Source: Mesorhizobium sp. LNHC252B00 (GTDB lineage Bacteria; Pseudomonadota; Alphaproteobacteria; Rhizobiales; Rhizobiaceae). From it: 64,000 nt of DNA. Each line of letters starts with the position of its first letter. Positions within the stretch are counted from its first letter, which is position 1. The DNA lies in the NCBI RefSeq assembly GCF_000502955.1, contig NZ_AYWO01000003.1, positions 21,694 to 85,693 of the forward strand. Direction: 5' to 3'. The notes beneath the pieces were generated by a model. The model did not search any database and was not told the origin of the DNA. It worked only from the letters and a program-made list of their open reading frames with translations. The position numbers and the translations under genes are program-made. Shown here in pieces: positions 1 through 10,900 of this stretch.

Positions 1-107
1 AAGGCAAGCGCAAGCAGCACCAGTTCCTGCTGGAAAGCCTTCTCGCTGGCCGCCAGCTTGCGAAACGCCCGCACCGAATTGAAATAAGCGCCGATCAGCC
101 GCTGCAT
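1..107 (-). CDS. dgkA: Diacylglycerol kinase (DgkA family), N-terminal fragment
   Basis: Only the first 35 codons lie in the window; the gene runs off the left edge. The visible peptide begins MQRLIGAYFNSVRAF and continues RKLAASEKAFQQELVLLAL. This matches the amphipathic N-terminus and first conserved segment (F-x-x-A-x-x-x-E-x-A-F-x-Q-E) of the small trimeric membrane kinases that phosphorylate diacylglycerol to phosphatidate at the inner membrane. An AAGGGG ribosome binding site sits just upstream of the ATG. The assignment rests on this short stretch only; the catalytic core is outside the window. Confidence 0.75.
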   Translation of the reverse strand, partial: MQRLIGAYFNSVRAFRKLAASEKAFQQELVLLALA

Positions 108-188
108 GCCAAACCCCTTTCCGAATCACCGGCACGGGATAATGCAATTGCTGGCCAGATCAACGAAATAAGGCGATTTTTCCAAGAA

Positions 189-605
189 TCATTCGGCGAC
201 CGGTATGGACGGTGTCGATTTCTCAAACTGTGGCAGGCCGTCGTCGATCGAATAATAGTCGCCCTTGTCGCCGACGAAAATATGGCATTCGCCCTCAAGG
301 CCTGTCGGCTTGTCGAACGACCCTGCCATGACTGAGATGTAGTCCTGGTGTCGCGGCTCCCAGAACATCACCGATCCGCACGCCTTGCAAAAACCACGCC
401 TTGCGAAGGCAGACGCCTCGTACCAGGTGATGTTTTCCTTGCCCTCAATCACGATATCGGCATTGGCAACATTGGTCGCGGCGTAGAAATGTCCGCTCTG
501 CTTGCGGCATTGCGAGCAATGACAATAGACGACGCCACGCAGCGCTCCGTGCGTTCTGAAGCGGACCGCTCCGCACAGACACGAGCCTCGATGACCATCA
601 CTCAT
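189..605 (-). CDS. GFA/CENP-V family protein (glutathione-dependent formaldehyde-activating-like)
   Basis: A 138-residue protein starting MSDGHRGSCLCGAV. It carries the Cys pattern of the GFA/CENP-V fold (CLCG, then CHCSQC, then CKACG), which binds zinc. Despite the family name most members have unknown substrates; true Gfa is a separate gene in this window at 48295. A longer frame opens upstream to 731, but the ATG at 605 has an AAGGAG ribosome binding site at ideal spacing and begins exactly at the conserved domain. It is transcribed divergently from the diguanylate cyclase at 949. Function beyond a zinc-binding GFA fold is not known. Confidence 0.8.
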   Translation of the reverse strand: MSDGHRGSCLCGAVRFRTHGALRGVVYCHCSQCRKQSGHFYAATNVANADIVIEGKENITWYEASAFARRGFCKACGSVMFWEPRHQDYISVMAGSFDKPTGLEGECHIFVGDKGDYYSIDDGLPQFEKSTPSIPVAE

Positions 606-948
606 GGCGACTCCTTCTTGGAGAAAACTCTGCTTGGCACGAGCTTCGCCATCACGTTTCCAGCTTTGCGGCAGCCACGCGCCAGCAAATGCGACACATG
701 CTGGCGCCGCGAACGCGAAATTCAGTTTCATTCAAGCTTCTACAGCCGCAAATAGAGAAAAACGTGTCCGGCCTTTACAAATTAAGGAAACTTTAGCGCC
801 GGCGCATTTATGGTCACGGCAAGCGACGGTCGTGGGTGGGGACGCGTCTCGTCGCAGATTGTGGACTATCGGGCGGCATTCCCCAGGACGGCGACACGTG
901 GAACCTGCAAATTCTACGGCGGGATCCGAGGGGAAGAGTGATCAGAAC
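606..948. other. Intergenic region between divergent GFA gene and diguanylate cyclase
   Basis: About 340 bp between two divergent starts, presumably holding both promoters. The cyclase reading frame stays open from 604, but the extra N-terminal residues are low-complexity and unlike the family, so I read this stretch as non-coding. I see no clear terminator, operator or RNA gene in it. Confidence 0.4.
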
Positions 949-2019
949 ATGCAGCTGGCAGCCGTCCCCACAGAACGAAAGACCGACATCGCAGCCAGTG
1001 TCATCGCCACAATGCGCCAGCTGGGCGTGCTCGGCCTGCCGCGCAACTACGAGATCTTCTACGAGGCCCTGAGCGGCACCAATCGCGAACTCAGCCTCGC
1101 CGTCGTTTCGCTCAGCAACCGGCCGACACAGGATGAACTGGACCAGATCGGGCGCACTTTCTTTGCCCAGAACCATGGCCCCGGCATCGTCGAGCATGCC
1201 AGGGACGTTATTGCCAAGGAGCTTGAAGAGGTCGCCTCGCTGTTGCGGAGCGAGCGTAGCCACATCGAGAAATACGGCAGGATCCTCGATGAGACATCGA
1301 GTGGCCTCAGCGGCCGCAGCCTTCTGTCTCAGGATCTTTTGCAGAAGATTGCCAATGCCATGTCGGTTGCCACCAATTCGACGATCGATCACGGTCGGCA
1401 GGTGGCCTCGACGCTCCGCGACAAGACTGCCGAACTGGAGAGCGTCAAGTCGAAGCTCGAGGAATACAAGCGGCTGGCCGATACCGATCCCTTGACCCAT
1501 ATCTGGAATCGCCGCGCCTTCGACAAGGAAATTACGAAGATCTACAACAGCAACAAGGGTATCCTGTTCAACGCCTTGATCCTTGCCGACATCGACCGTT
1601 TCAAGGACATCAACGACCGCTACGGCCACCCGGTCGGCGACAAGATCATCCAGATCATAGCCGACATTTTCCAGACAGGCATTCGCGGCGACATGTTCGT
1701 CGCCCGCACCGGCGGCGAGGAGTTCGCGCTGATCATCGAGGGCGCAAGCGAGGATGCCACCTACGAGATAGCCGAACGCATTCGCGCCCTGATCGAGGAG
1801 ACGCCGTTCACCAGCAGCCAGACCGGTACCAATTACGGCACTGTCACCGTCTCGATGGGCATCTGCATGGCATCCGAGGCCGAGGGGCCCGAGGACCTCT
1901 ACACCAAGGCCGACCGGGCGCTCTATCGCTCGAAGGTCAGTGGCCGCAACCGCGTCACCAGGCACTCGACGATGGCTGGCCGGGCCGGCAAGAGCTGGCT
2001 GCTCTACAAGAAGGACTGA
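949..2019 (+). CDS. Diguanylate cyclase (GGDEF domain)
   Basis: A 356-residue cytosolic protein. The C-terminal GGDEF domain has the DxDRFKxxND signature around residue 214, GHPVGD, and an intact active site GGEEF at about 255-259, so it should convert two GTP to c-di-GMP. The N-terminal ~165 residues have no recognised sensor and end in a predicted coiled coil (about 155-175). The position of the allosteric I-site reads RGDM instead of RxxD, so product inhibition at the primary site may be lost. The chosen ATG follows a GAGGGGAAGAG purine stretch; the frame is open further upstream but without family resemblance. A bidirectional terminator follows. Confidence 0.85.
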   Translation: MQLAAVPTERKTDIAASVIATMRQLGVLGLPRNYEIFYEALSGTNRELSLAVVSLSNRPTQDELDQIGRTFFAQNHGPGIVEHARDVIAKELEEVASLLRSERSHIEKYGRILDETSSGLSGRSLLSQDLLQKIANAMSVATNSTIDHGRQVASTLRDKTAELESVKSKLEEYKRLADTDPLTHIWNRRAFDKEITKIYNSNKGILFNALILADIDRFKDINDRYGHPVGDKIIQIIADIFQTGIRGDMFVARTGGEEFALIIEGASEDATYEIAERIRALIEETPFTSSQTGTNYGTVTVSMGICMASEAEGPEDLYTKADRALYRSKVSGRNRVTRHSTMAGRAGKSWLLYKKD

Positions 2020-2073
2020 AACCTTCGGTTCCTGCCCCTCGCGGCTTGTGCCGGCAGCACGAACGCAGGGCTG

Positions 2074-2102
2074 AAAAGCGCCCGATTTCTCGGGCGCCTT
2101 TT
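2074..2102. terminator. Bidirectional rho-independent terminator between diguanylate cyclase and aroF
   Basis: A perfect 8-bp stem (GCGCCCGA / TCGGGCGC, 2078-2085 and 2090-2097) with a TTTC loop. It is followed by CTTTTC on the + strand and preceded by AAAA, which gives a T-run on the - strand. It lies between two convergent genes, so it can end both transcripts. Confidence 0.85.
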
Positions 2103-2131
2103 CATGACCTCATCCGGATCGCGCCGAAAAA

Positions 2132-3505
2132 TCAGCCGTTGACGGCCTGCTTGTGCTGCACCGGGTGGCTCTTCTTCAACAAATCCGAGACCAGGAAGGC
2201 CAGTTCGATCGCCTGGTCGGCGTTGAGGCGCGGATCGCAATGGGTGTGGTAACGGTCCTGCAAATCCTCGGCGGTGATGGCTCGCGCGCCACCGGTGCAT
2301 TCGGTGACGTTCTTGCCGGTCATCTCGACATGGATACCGCCCGGATGCGTGCCTTCGGCGCGGTGCACCTCGAAGAAGGTCTGCACCTCCTTCAGGATGC
2401 GGTCGAACGGCCGCGTCTTGTAGCCAGCGGCCTCGATCGTGTTGCCGTGCATCGGGTCGGACGACCACACCACGCTGCGGCCTTCCTTCTGCACGGCACG
2501 CACCAGCTTCGGCAGATGGTCGGCGACCTTGTCGGAACCGAAGCGCGCGATCAGGGTCAGCCGGCCGGGCTCGTTCTCGGGGTTGAGCAGATCGATGAGT
2601 TCCAGCAACCCGTCCGGCGTCAGCGACGGGCCGCATTTCAGGCCGAGCGGGTTCTTGATGCCGCGGCAATATTCGACATGCGCATGGTCGGGCTGGCGTG
2701 TGCGGTCGCCGATCCAGATCATATGGCCTGAAGTGGCGTACCAGTCGCCGGAGGTCGAATCGACGCGGGTCAGCGCCTCCTCATAACCGAGCAGCAACGC
2801 CTCGTGGCTGGTGTAGAAATCGGTTTCGCGCAGTGCGTAGTTGGTTTCCGAGGTGATGCCGACGGCCTTCATGAAGTCCATCGTCTCGGTGATGCGATTG
2901 GCGAGCGATTCATACTTCTCGCCTTGCGGACTGTCGGACACGAAGCCGAGCATCCAGCTATGCACATTCTCCAGGCTGGCATAGCCGCCCTGCGCGAATG
3001 CGCGCAGAAGGTTGAGCGTCGCCGCCGACTGGCGGTAGGCCATCTCCTGGCGGGCAGGATCGGGAATGCGCGACTTGGCGTCGAATTCGATGCCGTTGAT
3101 GATGTCGCCGCGGTAGCTGGGCAGCGTCACCCCGCCCTTGGTCTCGTTGTCGGACGAACGCGGCTTGGCGAACTGGCCGGCAACGCGGCCAACCTTCACC
3201 ACCGGCTGTGCGCCGGCGAAGGTCAGCACAACCGACATCTGCAGGAAGACGCGGAAGAAGTCGCGGATGTTGTCCGCGCCATGCTCGGCGAAGCTCTCGG
3301 CGCAATCGCCACCCTGGAGAAGGAATGCGTCACCGGCAGCGACGGCCGCTAGCTGCTTCTTCAGCTTGCGTGCCTCACCTGCAAAAACCAACGGCGGAAA
3401 GGTCGCGAGCTGGGCTTCCGTGGTCTTCAGCGCGGCAAGGTCCGGATAGGCAGGAACCTGCTTGATCGGTTTTGCTCTCCAAGAATTCGGCGACCATTTC
3501 GTCAT
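2132..3505 (-). CDS. aroF: Class II 3-deoxy-7-phosphoheptulonate (DAHP) synthase
   Basis: A 457-residue plant-type (class II) DAHP synthase. It condenses phosphoenolpyruvate and erythrose 4-phosphate, the first step of the shikimate pathway to aromatic amino acids. It shows the metal-site segment [13 protein letters not shown], then [44 protein letters not shown] and a C-terminal [15 protein letters not shown] block, all diagnostic. Length fits the family. The ATG at 3505 ([10 protein letters not shown]) is preferred over a TTG four codons earlier because the family starts with this W-P-x-S-W-R segment. A family-A palindromic repeat lies 25 bp upstream, between this gene and mfd. Confidence 0.95.
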   Translation of the reverse strand: MTKWSPNSWRAKPIKQVPAYPDLAALKTTEAQLATFPPLVFAGEARKLKKQLAAVAAGDAFLLQGGDCAESFAEHGADNIRDFFRVFLQMSVVLTFAGAQPVVKVGRVAGQFAKPRSSDNETKGGVTLPSYRGDIINGIEFDAKSRIPDPARQEMAYRQSAATLNLLRAFAQGGYASLENVHSWMLGFVSDSPQGEKYESLANRITETMDFMKAVGITSETNYALRETDFYTSHEALLLGYEEALTRVDSTSGDWYATSGHMIWIGDRTRQPDHAHVEYCRGIKNPLGLKCGPSLTPDGLLELIDLLNPENEPGRLTLIARFGSDKVADHLPKLVRAVQKEGRSVVWSSDPMHGNTIEAAGYKTRPFDRILKEVQTFFEVHRAEGTHPGGIHVEMTGKNVTECTGGARAITAEDLQDRYHTHCDPRLNADQAIELAFLVSDLLKKSHPVQHKQAVNG

Positions 3506-3529
3506 CGCTGCACCCAACGCTCTTTCCGA

Positions 3530-3573
3530 GCAATTCCAGGAAAAGTGTGAAACGGTTTTCCGTCCGGAATTGC
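3530..3573 (+). repeat. Dispersed palindromic repeat, family A, copy 1
   Basis: A 44-bp element bounded by GCAATTCC and GGAATTGC with an imperfect inner palindrome (GGAAAA...TTTTCC). It lies between aroF and mfd. Near-identical copies are at 7241, 22319 and (expanded) 59079. It resembles the intergenic mosaic elements of Rhizobiales. Confidence 0.85.
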
Positions 3574-3718
3574 GTCAAACAAACAAATGGGCGCCATCGC
3601 CCGCCAACCCGCCCTATAAAGGGATCGCGGCTCCATACACGAAGCCGATTTCCTATTCTAGACCGGATTTGGCTGCGTGGCGAATGCGCGCCTGGCGAGG
3701 CGGTGTCCTATCCCTGCC

Positions 3719-7219
<3,501 letters not shown>

Positions 7220-7240
7220 GAAATCACTGTCTTGCTTGTC

Positions 7241-7284
7241 GCAATTCCGGACGGAAAACCGCTTCGCACTTTTCCTGGAATTGC
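7241..7284 (-). repeat. Dispersed palindromic repeat, family A, copy 2
   Basis: A 44-bp element, GCAATTCC to GGAATTGC. Read on the - strand it differs from copy 1 at two positions. It sits in the short gap between the sdhE stop and the mfd start, about 21 bp upstream of mfd. Confidence 0.85.
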
Positions 7285-7290
7285 TTGTGT

Positions 7291-7578
7291 TCAGAATGTC
7301 ATGGAGTGGCGGAACGCCAGGATCTTTCGCAGGACGGCACAATCGATATCTGCCGGGACCGGGCGTTCGCCGGTGACCATGGGCAGGAATTCAGTGTCGG
7401 GAATGTCGAGGAGCTTCTCATATTGGTCGATTTCCTCGTCGGTCAAGGCGCCGATCTCAGCGTCGGCGAAAGTGCCGAGGATCAGGTCCATCTCGCGCAT
7501 GCCGCGATGCCAGGAGCGAAACAGAAGCTTGCGGCGGTGAGCGTCCAGCCCCTCGCTTGATCTCGTCGTTCCGGTCAT
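7291..7578 (-). CDS. sdhE: Succinate dehydrogenase assembly factor SdhE
   Basis: A 95-residue protein of the Sdh5/SdhE family, which promotes covalent attachment of FAD to the flavoprotein subunit of succinate dehydrogenase. The hallmark RGxxE motif is present as HRGMREMD at about 24-31, and the rest (LGTF, LTDEEIDQYEKLLDIPD, DPELF-like acidic segment) fits the small helical fold. The internal ATG at 7578 gives family length; upstream in-frame codons are unrelated. It is divergent from recG and upstream of mfd on the same strand. The linkage sdhE-mfd with divergent recG is common in Rhizobiales as far as I recall. Confidence 0.9.
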   Translation of the reverse strand: MTGTTRSSEGLDAHRRKLLFRSWHRGMREMDLILGTFADAEIGALTDEEIDQYEKLLDIPDTEFLPMVTGERPVPADIDCAVLRKILAFRHSMTF

Positions 7579-7670
7579 TGTGCCGCATCCTCGCTTGCTG
7601 CGGCGCATATAGCGTGGATAGAAGGTGCTGTCAGCCTTGCGCTGTAGCCGTCGCAACATAAGCTGACATC

Positions 7671-9779
7671 ATGCGCCCCACCATCCTCGATCCCTTGTTT
7701 GTCCCGATCACTTCGCTTGCCGGCGTCGGGCCGAAGGTTGGCGCCCTGATAGAGAAAGTCGTCACCGCCGATCTCGGCGATCGCGCCGCCCGCGCCGCCG
7801 ACCTTCTGTTCGTGCTGCCGCACAGCGTCATCGACCGCCGCAGCCGTCCGGGTATCGCAGGATCCGCTGAAGGCCAGATCGTAACGCTCGACGTGCGCAT
7901 CGACCGCCACCAGCCGCCGCCGCGCGGCAACAGGTCGATACCCTACCGGGTCTATGCCCATGACGACACCGGCGAGATCGCGCTGACCTTCTTTCATGCG
8001 CATGCTTCCTATCTCGAAAAGGCGATGCCCGAGGGCGAGCATGTGGTGGTCTCCGGCCGTATGGAATGGTTCAACGGCCGCCCGACCATGGTCCACCCCG
8101 ACCATATAGCGCTGGCCAGCGAAGCGGAGAACCTGCCACTGGTCGAACCGGTCTATCCGCTCACCGCAGGGCTCTCGGGCAAGGTGCTGCGCCGGGCGAT
8201 AGGCCAGGCGCTGGCGCGCGTGCCTGAATTTCCCGAATGGCAGGACGGCGCCTTCATGCGCCGGCACACCTTTTCGGCCTTTGGCGATGCGCTCGCCCGC
8301 ATCCACAATCCGGCAGACCCGATCGACGTCTCTGTCGACGGCGCGGCGTGGCGGCGGCTCGCCTATGACGAGTTGCTGGCGGGCCAGGTCTCACTGGCGC
8401 TGGTGCGGGCAAAAGTTCGCCGCCTGTCTGGTCGTCCCCTGGTCGGCGACGGCAGCATCGTCGAGAAGCTGCGCGCCGCACTGCCCTACTCGCTGACATC
8501 AAGCCAGGAGTTTGCGCTGGCCGAAATCAATGCCGACCTCGCCGATCCCGAACGCATGCTGCGGCTTTTGCAGGGCGATGTCGGCTCCGGCAAAACGGTT
8601 GTGGCGTTGCTGGCCATGGCGCGTGCCGTCGAGGCCGGCGGCCAGGCCGCCTTGATGGCGCCGACGGAAATCCTGGCGCGCCAGCACCTGGCGACGATCG
8701 CGCCGCTTGCCGCCAAGGTCGGACTGCGCATCGCCATTCTAACCGGCCGTGAAAAGGGCCGCGAGCGCACCGACACGTTGGCAGGCCTGGCCAGCGGCGA
8801 GATCGATATCGTCGTCGGTACCCACGCGCTGTTCCAGGAGACCGTCACCTTCCACGACCTGGTCCTCGCCGTCATCGACGAGCAGCACCGCTTCGGCGTC
8901 CACCAGCGCCTTGCCATCACCGCCAAGGGCGATGCACCAGACATGCTGGTGATGACGGCGACACCAATCCCGCGCACGCTGGTGCTGACCGCCTTCGGCG
9001 ACATGGACGTGTCGAAGCTGACGGAAAAGCCGGCCGGCCGCCAGCCGATCCGCACCGTCACCTTGCCGCTGGAAAGGCTGGACGAACTGGTCGGCCGCAT
9101 GGTCGACGCCGTTGCCGGCGGCCAGAAGATCTACTGGATCTGTCCGCTGGTCGAGGAATCCGAAGAGATCAAGCTGATGTCCGCCGAGGACCGTTTTGCC
9201 TCGCTGAAGCCGCTGTTCGGCGACCGCATCGGCCTTGTCCATGGCCGCATGAAGGGCGCCGAGAAGGACGAGGCGATGCGCGCCTTCAAGCAGGGCGAGA
9301 CACGCATCCTGATCGCCACCACGGTCATCGAGGTCGGGGTCGATGTGCCGGACGCCACCGTCATGGTCATCGAACATGCCGAACGCTTTGGCCTCGCCCA
9401 GTTGCACCAGTTGCGCGGGCGGGTGGGGCGCGGCGACAAGCCGTCCTCCTGCGTGCTGCTCTACAAGGACCCGCTCGGCGAGACCGCGAAACGCCGGCTG
9501 TCGGTGATGCGCGAGACCGAAGACGGGTTTCTGATTGCCGAGGAAGACCTGAAGTTGCGCGGCGAAGGCGAATTGCTGGGCACCCGCCAGTCCGGCACGC
9601 CGGGTTTCCAGGTGGCGCGCATCGAGGCGCATGCCGACCTTCTGGAGGCCGCCCGTGACGACGCCAGGCTGATCCTGTCGCGCGACCCGGAGCTGCAATC
9701 CGAGCGTGGCGAGGCGCTGCGCCTGCTGCTTTATTTGTTCGGACGCGACGAGGCCGTGCGGCTCCTGCGCGCCGGCTGA
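7671..9779 (+). CDS. recG: ATP-dependent DNA helicase RecG
   Basis: A 702-residue helicase that regresses stalled replication forks and processes recombination intermediates. It has an N-terminal wedge/OB domain (about 60-150), Walker A GDVGSGKT near residue 301, DEQHRFG near 402, TATPIPRT, and a C-terminal helicase lobe with QLHQLRGRVGRG and the RecG-specific LKLRGEGELLGTRQSG. Length fits the family. The ATG has only a weak ribosome binding site. The last 49 bp overlap the 3' end of the convergent DUF502 gene. Confidence 0.96.
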   Translation: MRPTILDPLFVPITSLAGVGPKVGALIEKVVTADLGDRAARAADLLFVLPHSVIDRRSRPGIAGSAEGQIVTLDVRIDRHQPPPRGNRSIPYRVYAHDDTGEIALTFFHAHASYLEKAMPEGEHVVVSGRMEWFNGRPTMVHPDHIALASEAENLPLVEPVYPLTAGLSGKVLRRAIGQALARVPEFPEWQDGAFMRRHTFSAFGDALARIHNPADPIDVSVDGAAWRRLAYDELLAGQVSLALVRAKVRRLSGRPLVGDGSIVEKLRAALPYSLTSSQEFALAEINADLADPERMLRLLQGDVGSGKTVVALLAMARAVEAGGQAALMAPTEILARQHLATIAPLAAKVGLRIAILTGREKGRERTDTLAGLASGEIDIVVGTHALFQETVTFHDLVLAVIDEQHRFGVHQRLAITAKGDAPDMLVMTATPIPRTLVLTAFGDMDVSKLTEKPAGRQPIRTVTLPLERLDELVGRMVDAVAGGQKIYWICPLVEESEEIKLMSAEDRFASLKPLFGDRIGLVHGRMKGAEKDEAMRAFKQGETRILIATTVIEVGVDVPDATVMVIEHAERFGLAQLHQLRGRVGRGDKPSSCVLLYKDPLGETAKRRLSVMRETEDGFLIAEEDLKLRGEGELLGTRQSGTPGFQVARIEAHADLLEAARDDARLILSRDPELQSERGEALRLLLYLFGRDEAVRLLRAG

Positions 9780-10486
9780 GCCAAGGCGGCAACCGACGGG
9801 TTGGCCAGCATTCCCTCGATCGGCTCGCCGTTCACGACGACCATTTGCTTGACCTCGGGCGCCACCAGCCCGGCCGAGACGATCAGCTTGGCGCCGTCCT
9901 CGATCGTCATGTCGAGCAGCACGATGTCCGACTTCGGCACATACATCAGAAAGCCGGTCGTCGGGTTCGGTGTGCAAGGCATGAACACCGCAATCAGCGG
10001 ATCGCCTTCCTGATCGAGTTTCTGGTTGATCTCGGTCTCTTTCTCGCTAGCGACGAACACCAGCGACCAAACGCCTTTGCGCGGATATTCGACCAGCCCG
10101 ACCTGGCGGAACATATCGCCCTTGTTGGACAGCACGGTCTCGAAAATCTGCTTCAGCGAACCATAGATGCCTCGCACCAGCGGCATGCGGCCAAGCAGCC
10201 GTTCGCCGGAATTGACGATGGCGCGGCCGACGATGTTGGCCGTCAGGAAACCGATCAGCGTGATCAGAATCAGCGCCACGATCAGCCCGAACCCCGGAAC
10301 CGGAAACGGCAGGTACGTATCAGGACTGTAGCGCAACGGAATATAGGGCTTCACCCAGGAATCGACCCAGCCGATAAACGACCAGGCGATGTAGGCGGTG
10401 ATCGCCAGTGGCGCACAGACAACGAAGCCTGTGAGGAAATAATTCCTCAGCCGGGTCATGCCGGAGGTCTTAGGAGCGTCGGACAT
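9731..10486 (-). CDS. DUF502 family membrane protein
   Basis: A 251-residue protein with two N-terminal membrane segments (about 15-38 and 63-85) and a soluble C-terminal part with the family blocks LVRGIYGSLKQIFET, FVASEKETEI, and VFMPCTPNPTTGFLMYVP. DUF502 proteins are widespread in proteobacteria and plants; plant members are linked to membrane trafficking and wax phenotypes, but no bacterial function is established. The C-terminal tail (QPARRSRTASSRPNK) is encoded antisense to the recG end and is basic and poorly conserved looking, so a 3' extension into recG is likely secondary. Confidence 0.88.
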   Translation of the reverse strand: MSDAPKTSGMTRLRNYFLTGFVVCAPLAITAYIAWSFIGWVDSWVKPYIPLRYSPDTYLPFPVPGFGLIVALILITLIGFLTANIVGRAIVNSGERLLGRMPLVRGIYGSLKQIFETVLSNKGDMFRQVGLVEYPRKGVWSLVFVASEKETEINQKLDQEGDPLIAVFMPCTPNPTTGFLMYVPKSDIVLLDMTIEDGAKLIVSAGLVAPEVKQMVVVNGEPIEGMLANPSVAALAQPARRSRTASSRPNK

Positions 10487-10566
10487 GGTTCACCGGGGAC
10501 GCGGGTTGCACCGCAACATAATGAACCAGAGGGCGCATTGGAACTGCGAAGTTTTTAAAGCGCCGA

Positions 10567-10869
10567 TTATGCCGCCGCGTCTAGCGGTTCGATTTTCTCG
10601 AGTTCCGGCGCCAGTTTCTTGGCTTCGGTTTCAAGCTCATAGGCCTGTTGAAAATTCATCCAGAATTCGGGTGTGGTGTTGAAAAGTCTGGCGAGGCGGA
10701 GGGCCGTATCGGGGGTCAAGCCGATCTCCTCCTTGGCAATGCGCTCGATACGGGTGCGCGGAAGATTAAGCTTTTTTGCCAGCGCGCCGGCACTCATGCC
10801 GAGCGGGGCGAGATATTCTTCGCGCAGGAATTCTCCAGGATGAACTGGACGTGCGAATTTCGATGCCAT
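10567..10869 (-). CDS. HigA/VapI-type antitoxin-like HTH protein (orphan)
   Basis: A 100-residue protein beginning MASKFARPVHPGEFLREEYL, the standard opening of HigA-type addiction-module antidotes. An XRE helix-turn-helix follows (MSAGALAKKLNLPRTRIERI) and then the ALRLARLFNTTPEFWMNFQ block. Usually a HigB toxin of about 90 residues lies directly upstream. Here the upstream neighbour is glmS, ending 31 bp away, so no toxin gene fits. It may be a solitary regulator, possibly co-transcribed with glmS. A TTG start four codons earlier is possible but less likely. Confidence 0.85.
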   Translation of the reverse strand: MASKFARPVHPGEFLREEYLAPLGMSAGALAKKLNLPRTRIERIAKEEIGLTPDTALRLARLFNTTPEFWMNFQQAYELETEAKKLAPELEKIEPLDAAA

Positions 10870-10900
10870 TCGGCTCAACCTCCCGATTTGGGGGCAAAAC

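Noticed and set aside
604..948. N-terminal extension of the diguanylate cyclase
   Set aside because: The frame is open, but residues look like translated intergenic DNA, and a better start with a purine-rich site is at 949.
7220..7342. Longer Mfd N-terminus
   Set aside because: The extra residues are encoded by the family-A repeat; the family starts at the ATG at 7219.
10870..10900. A HigB toxin between glmS and the HigA-like gene
   Set aside because: Only 31 bp are available, so no toxin gene can be there.
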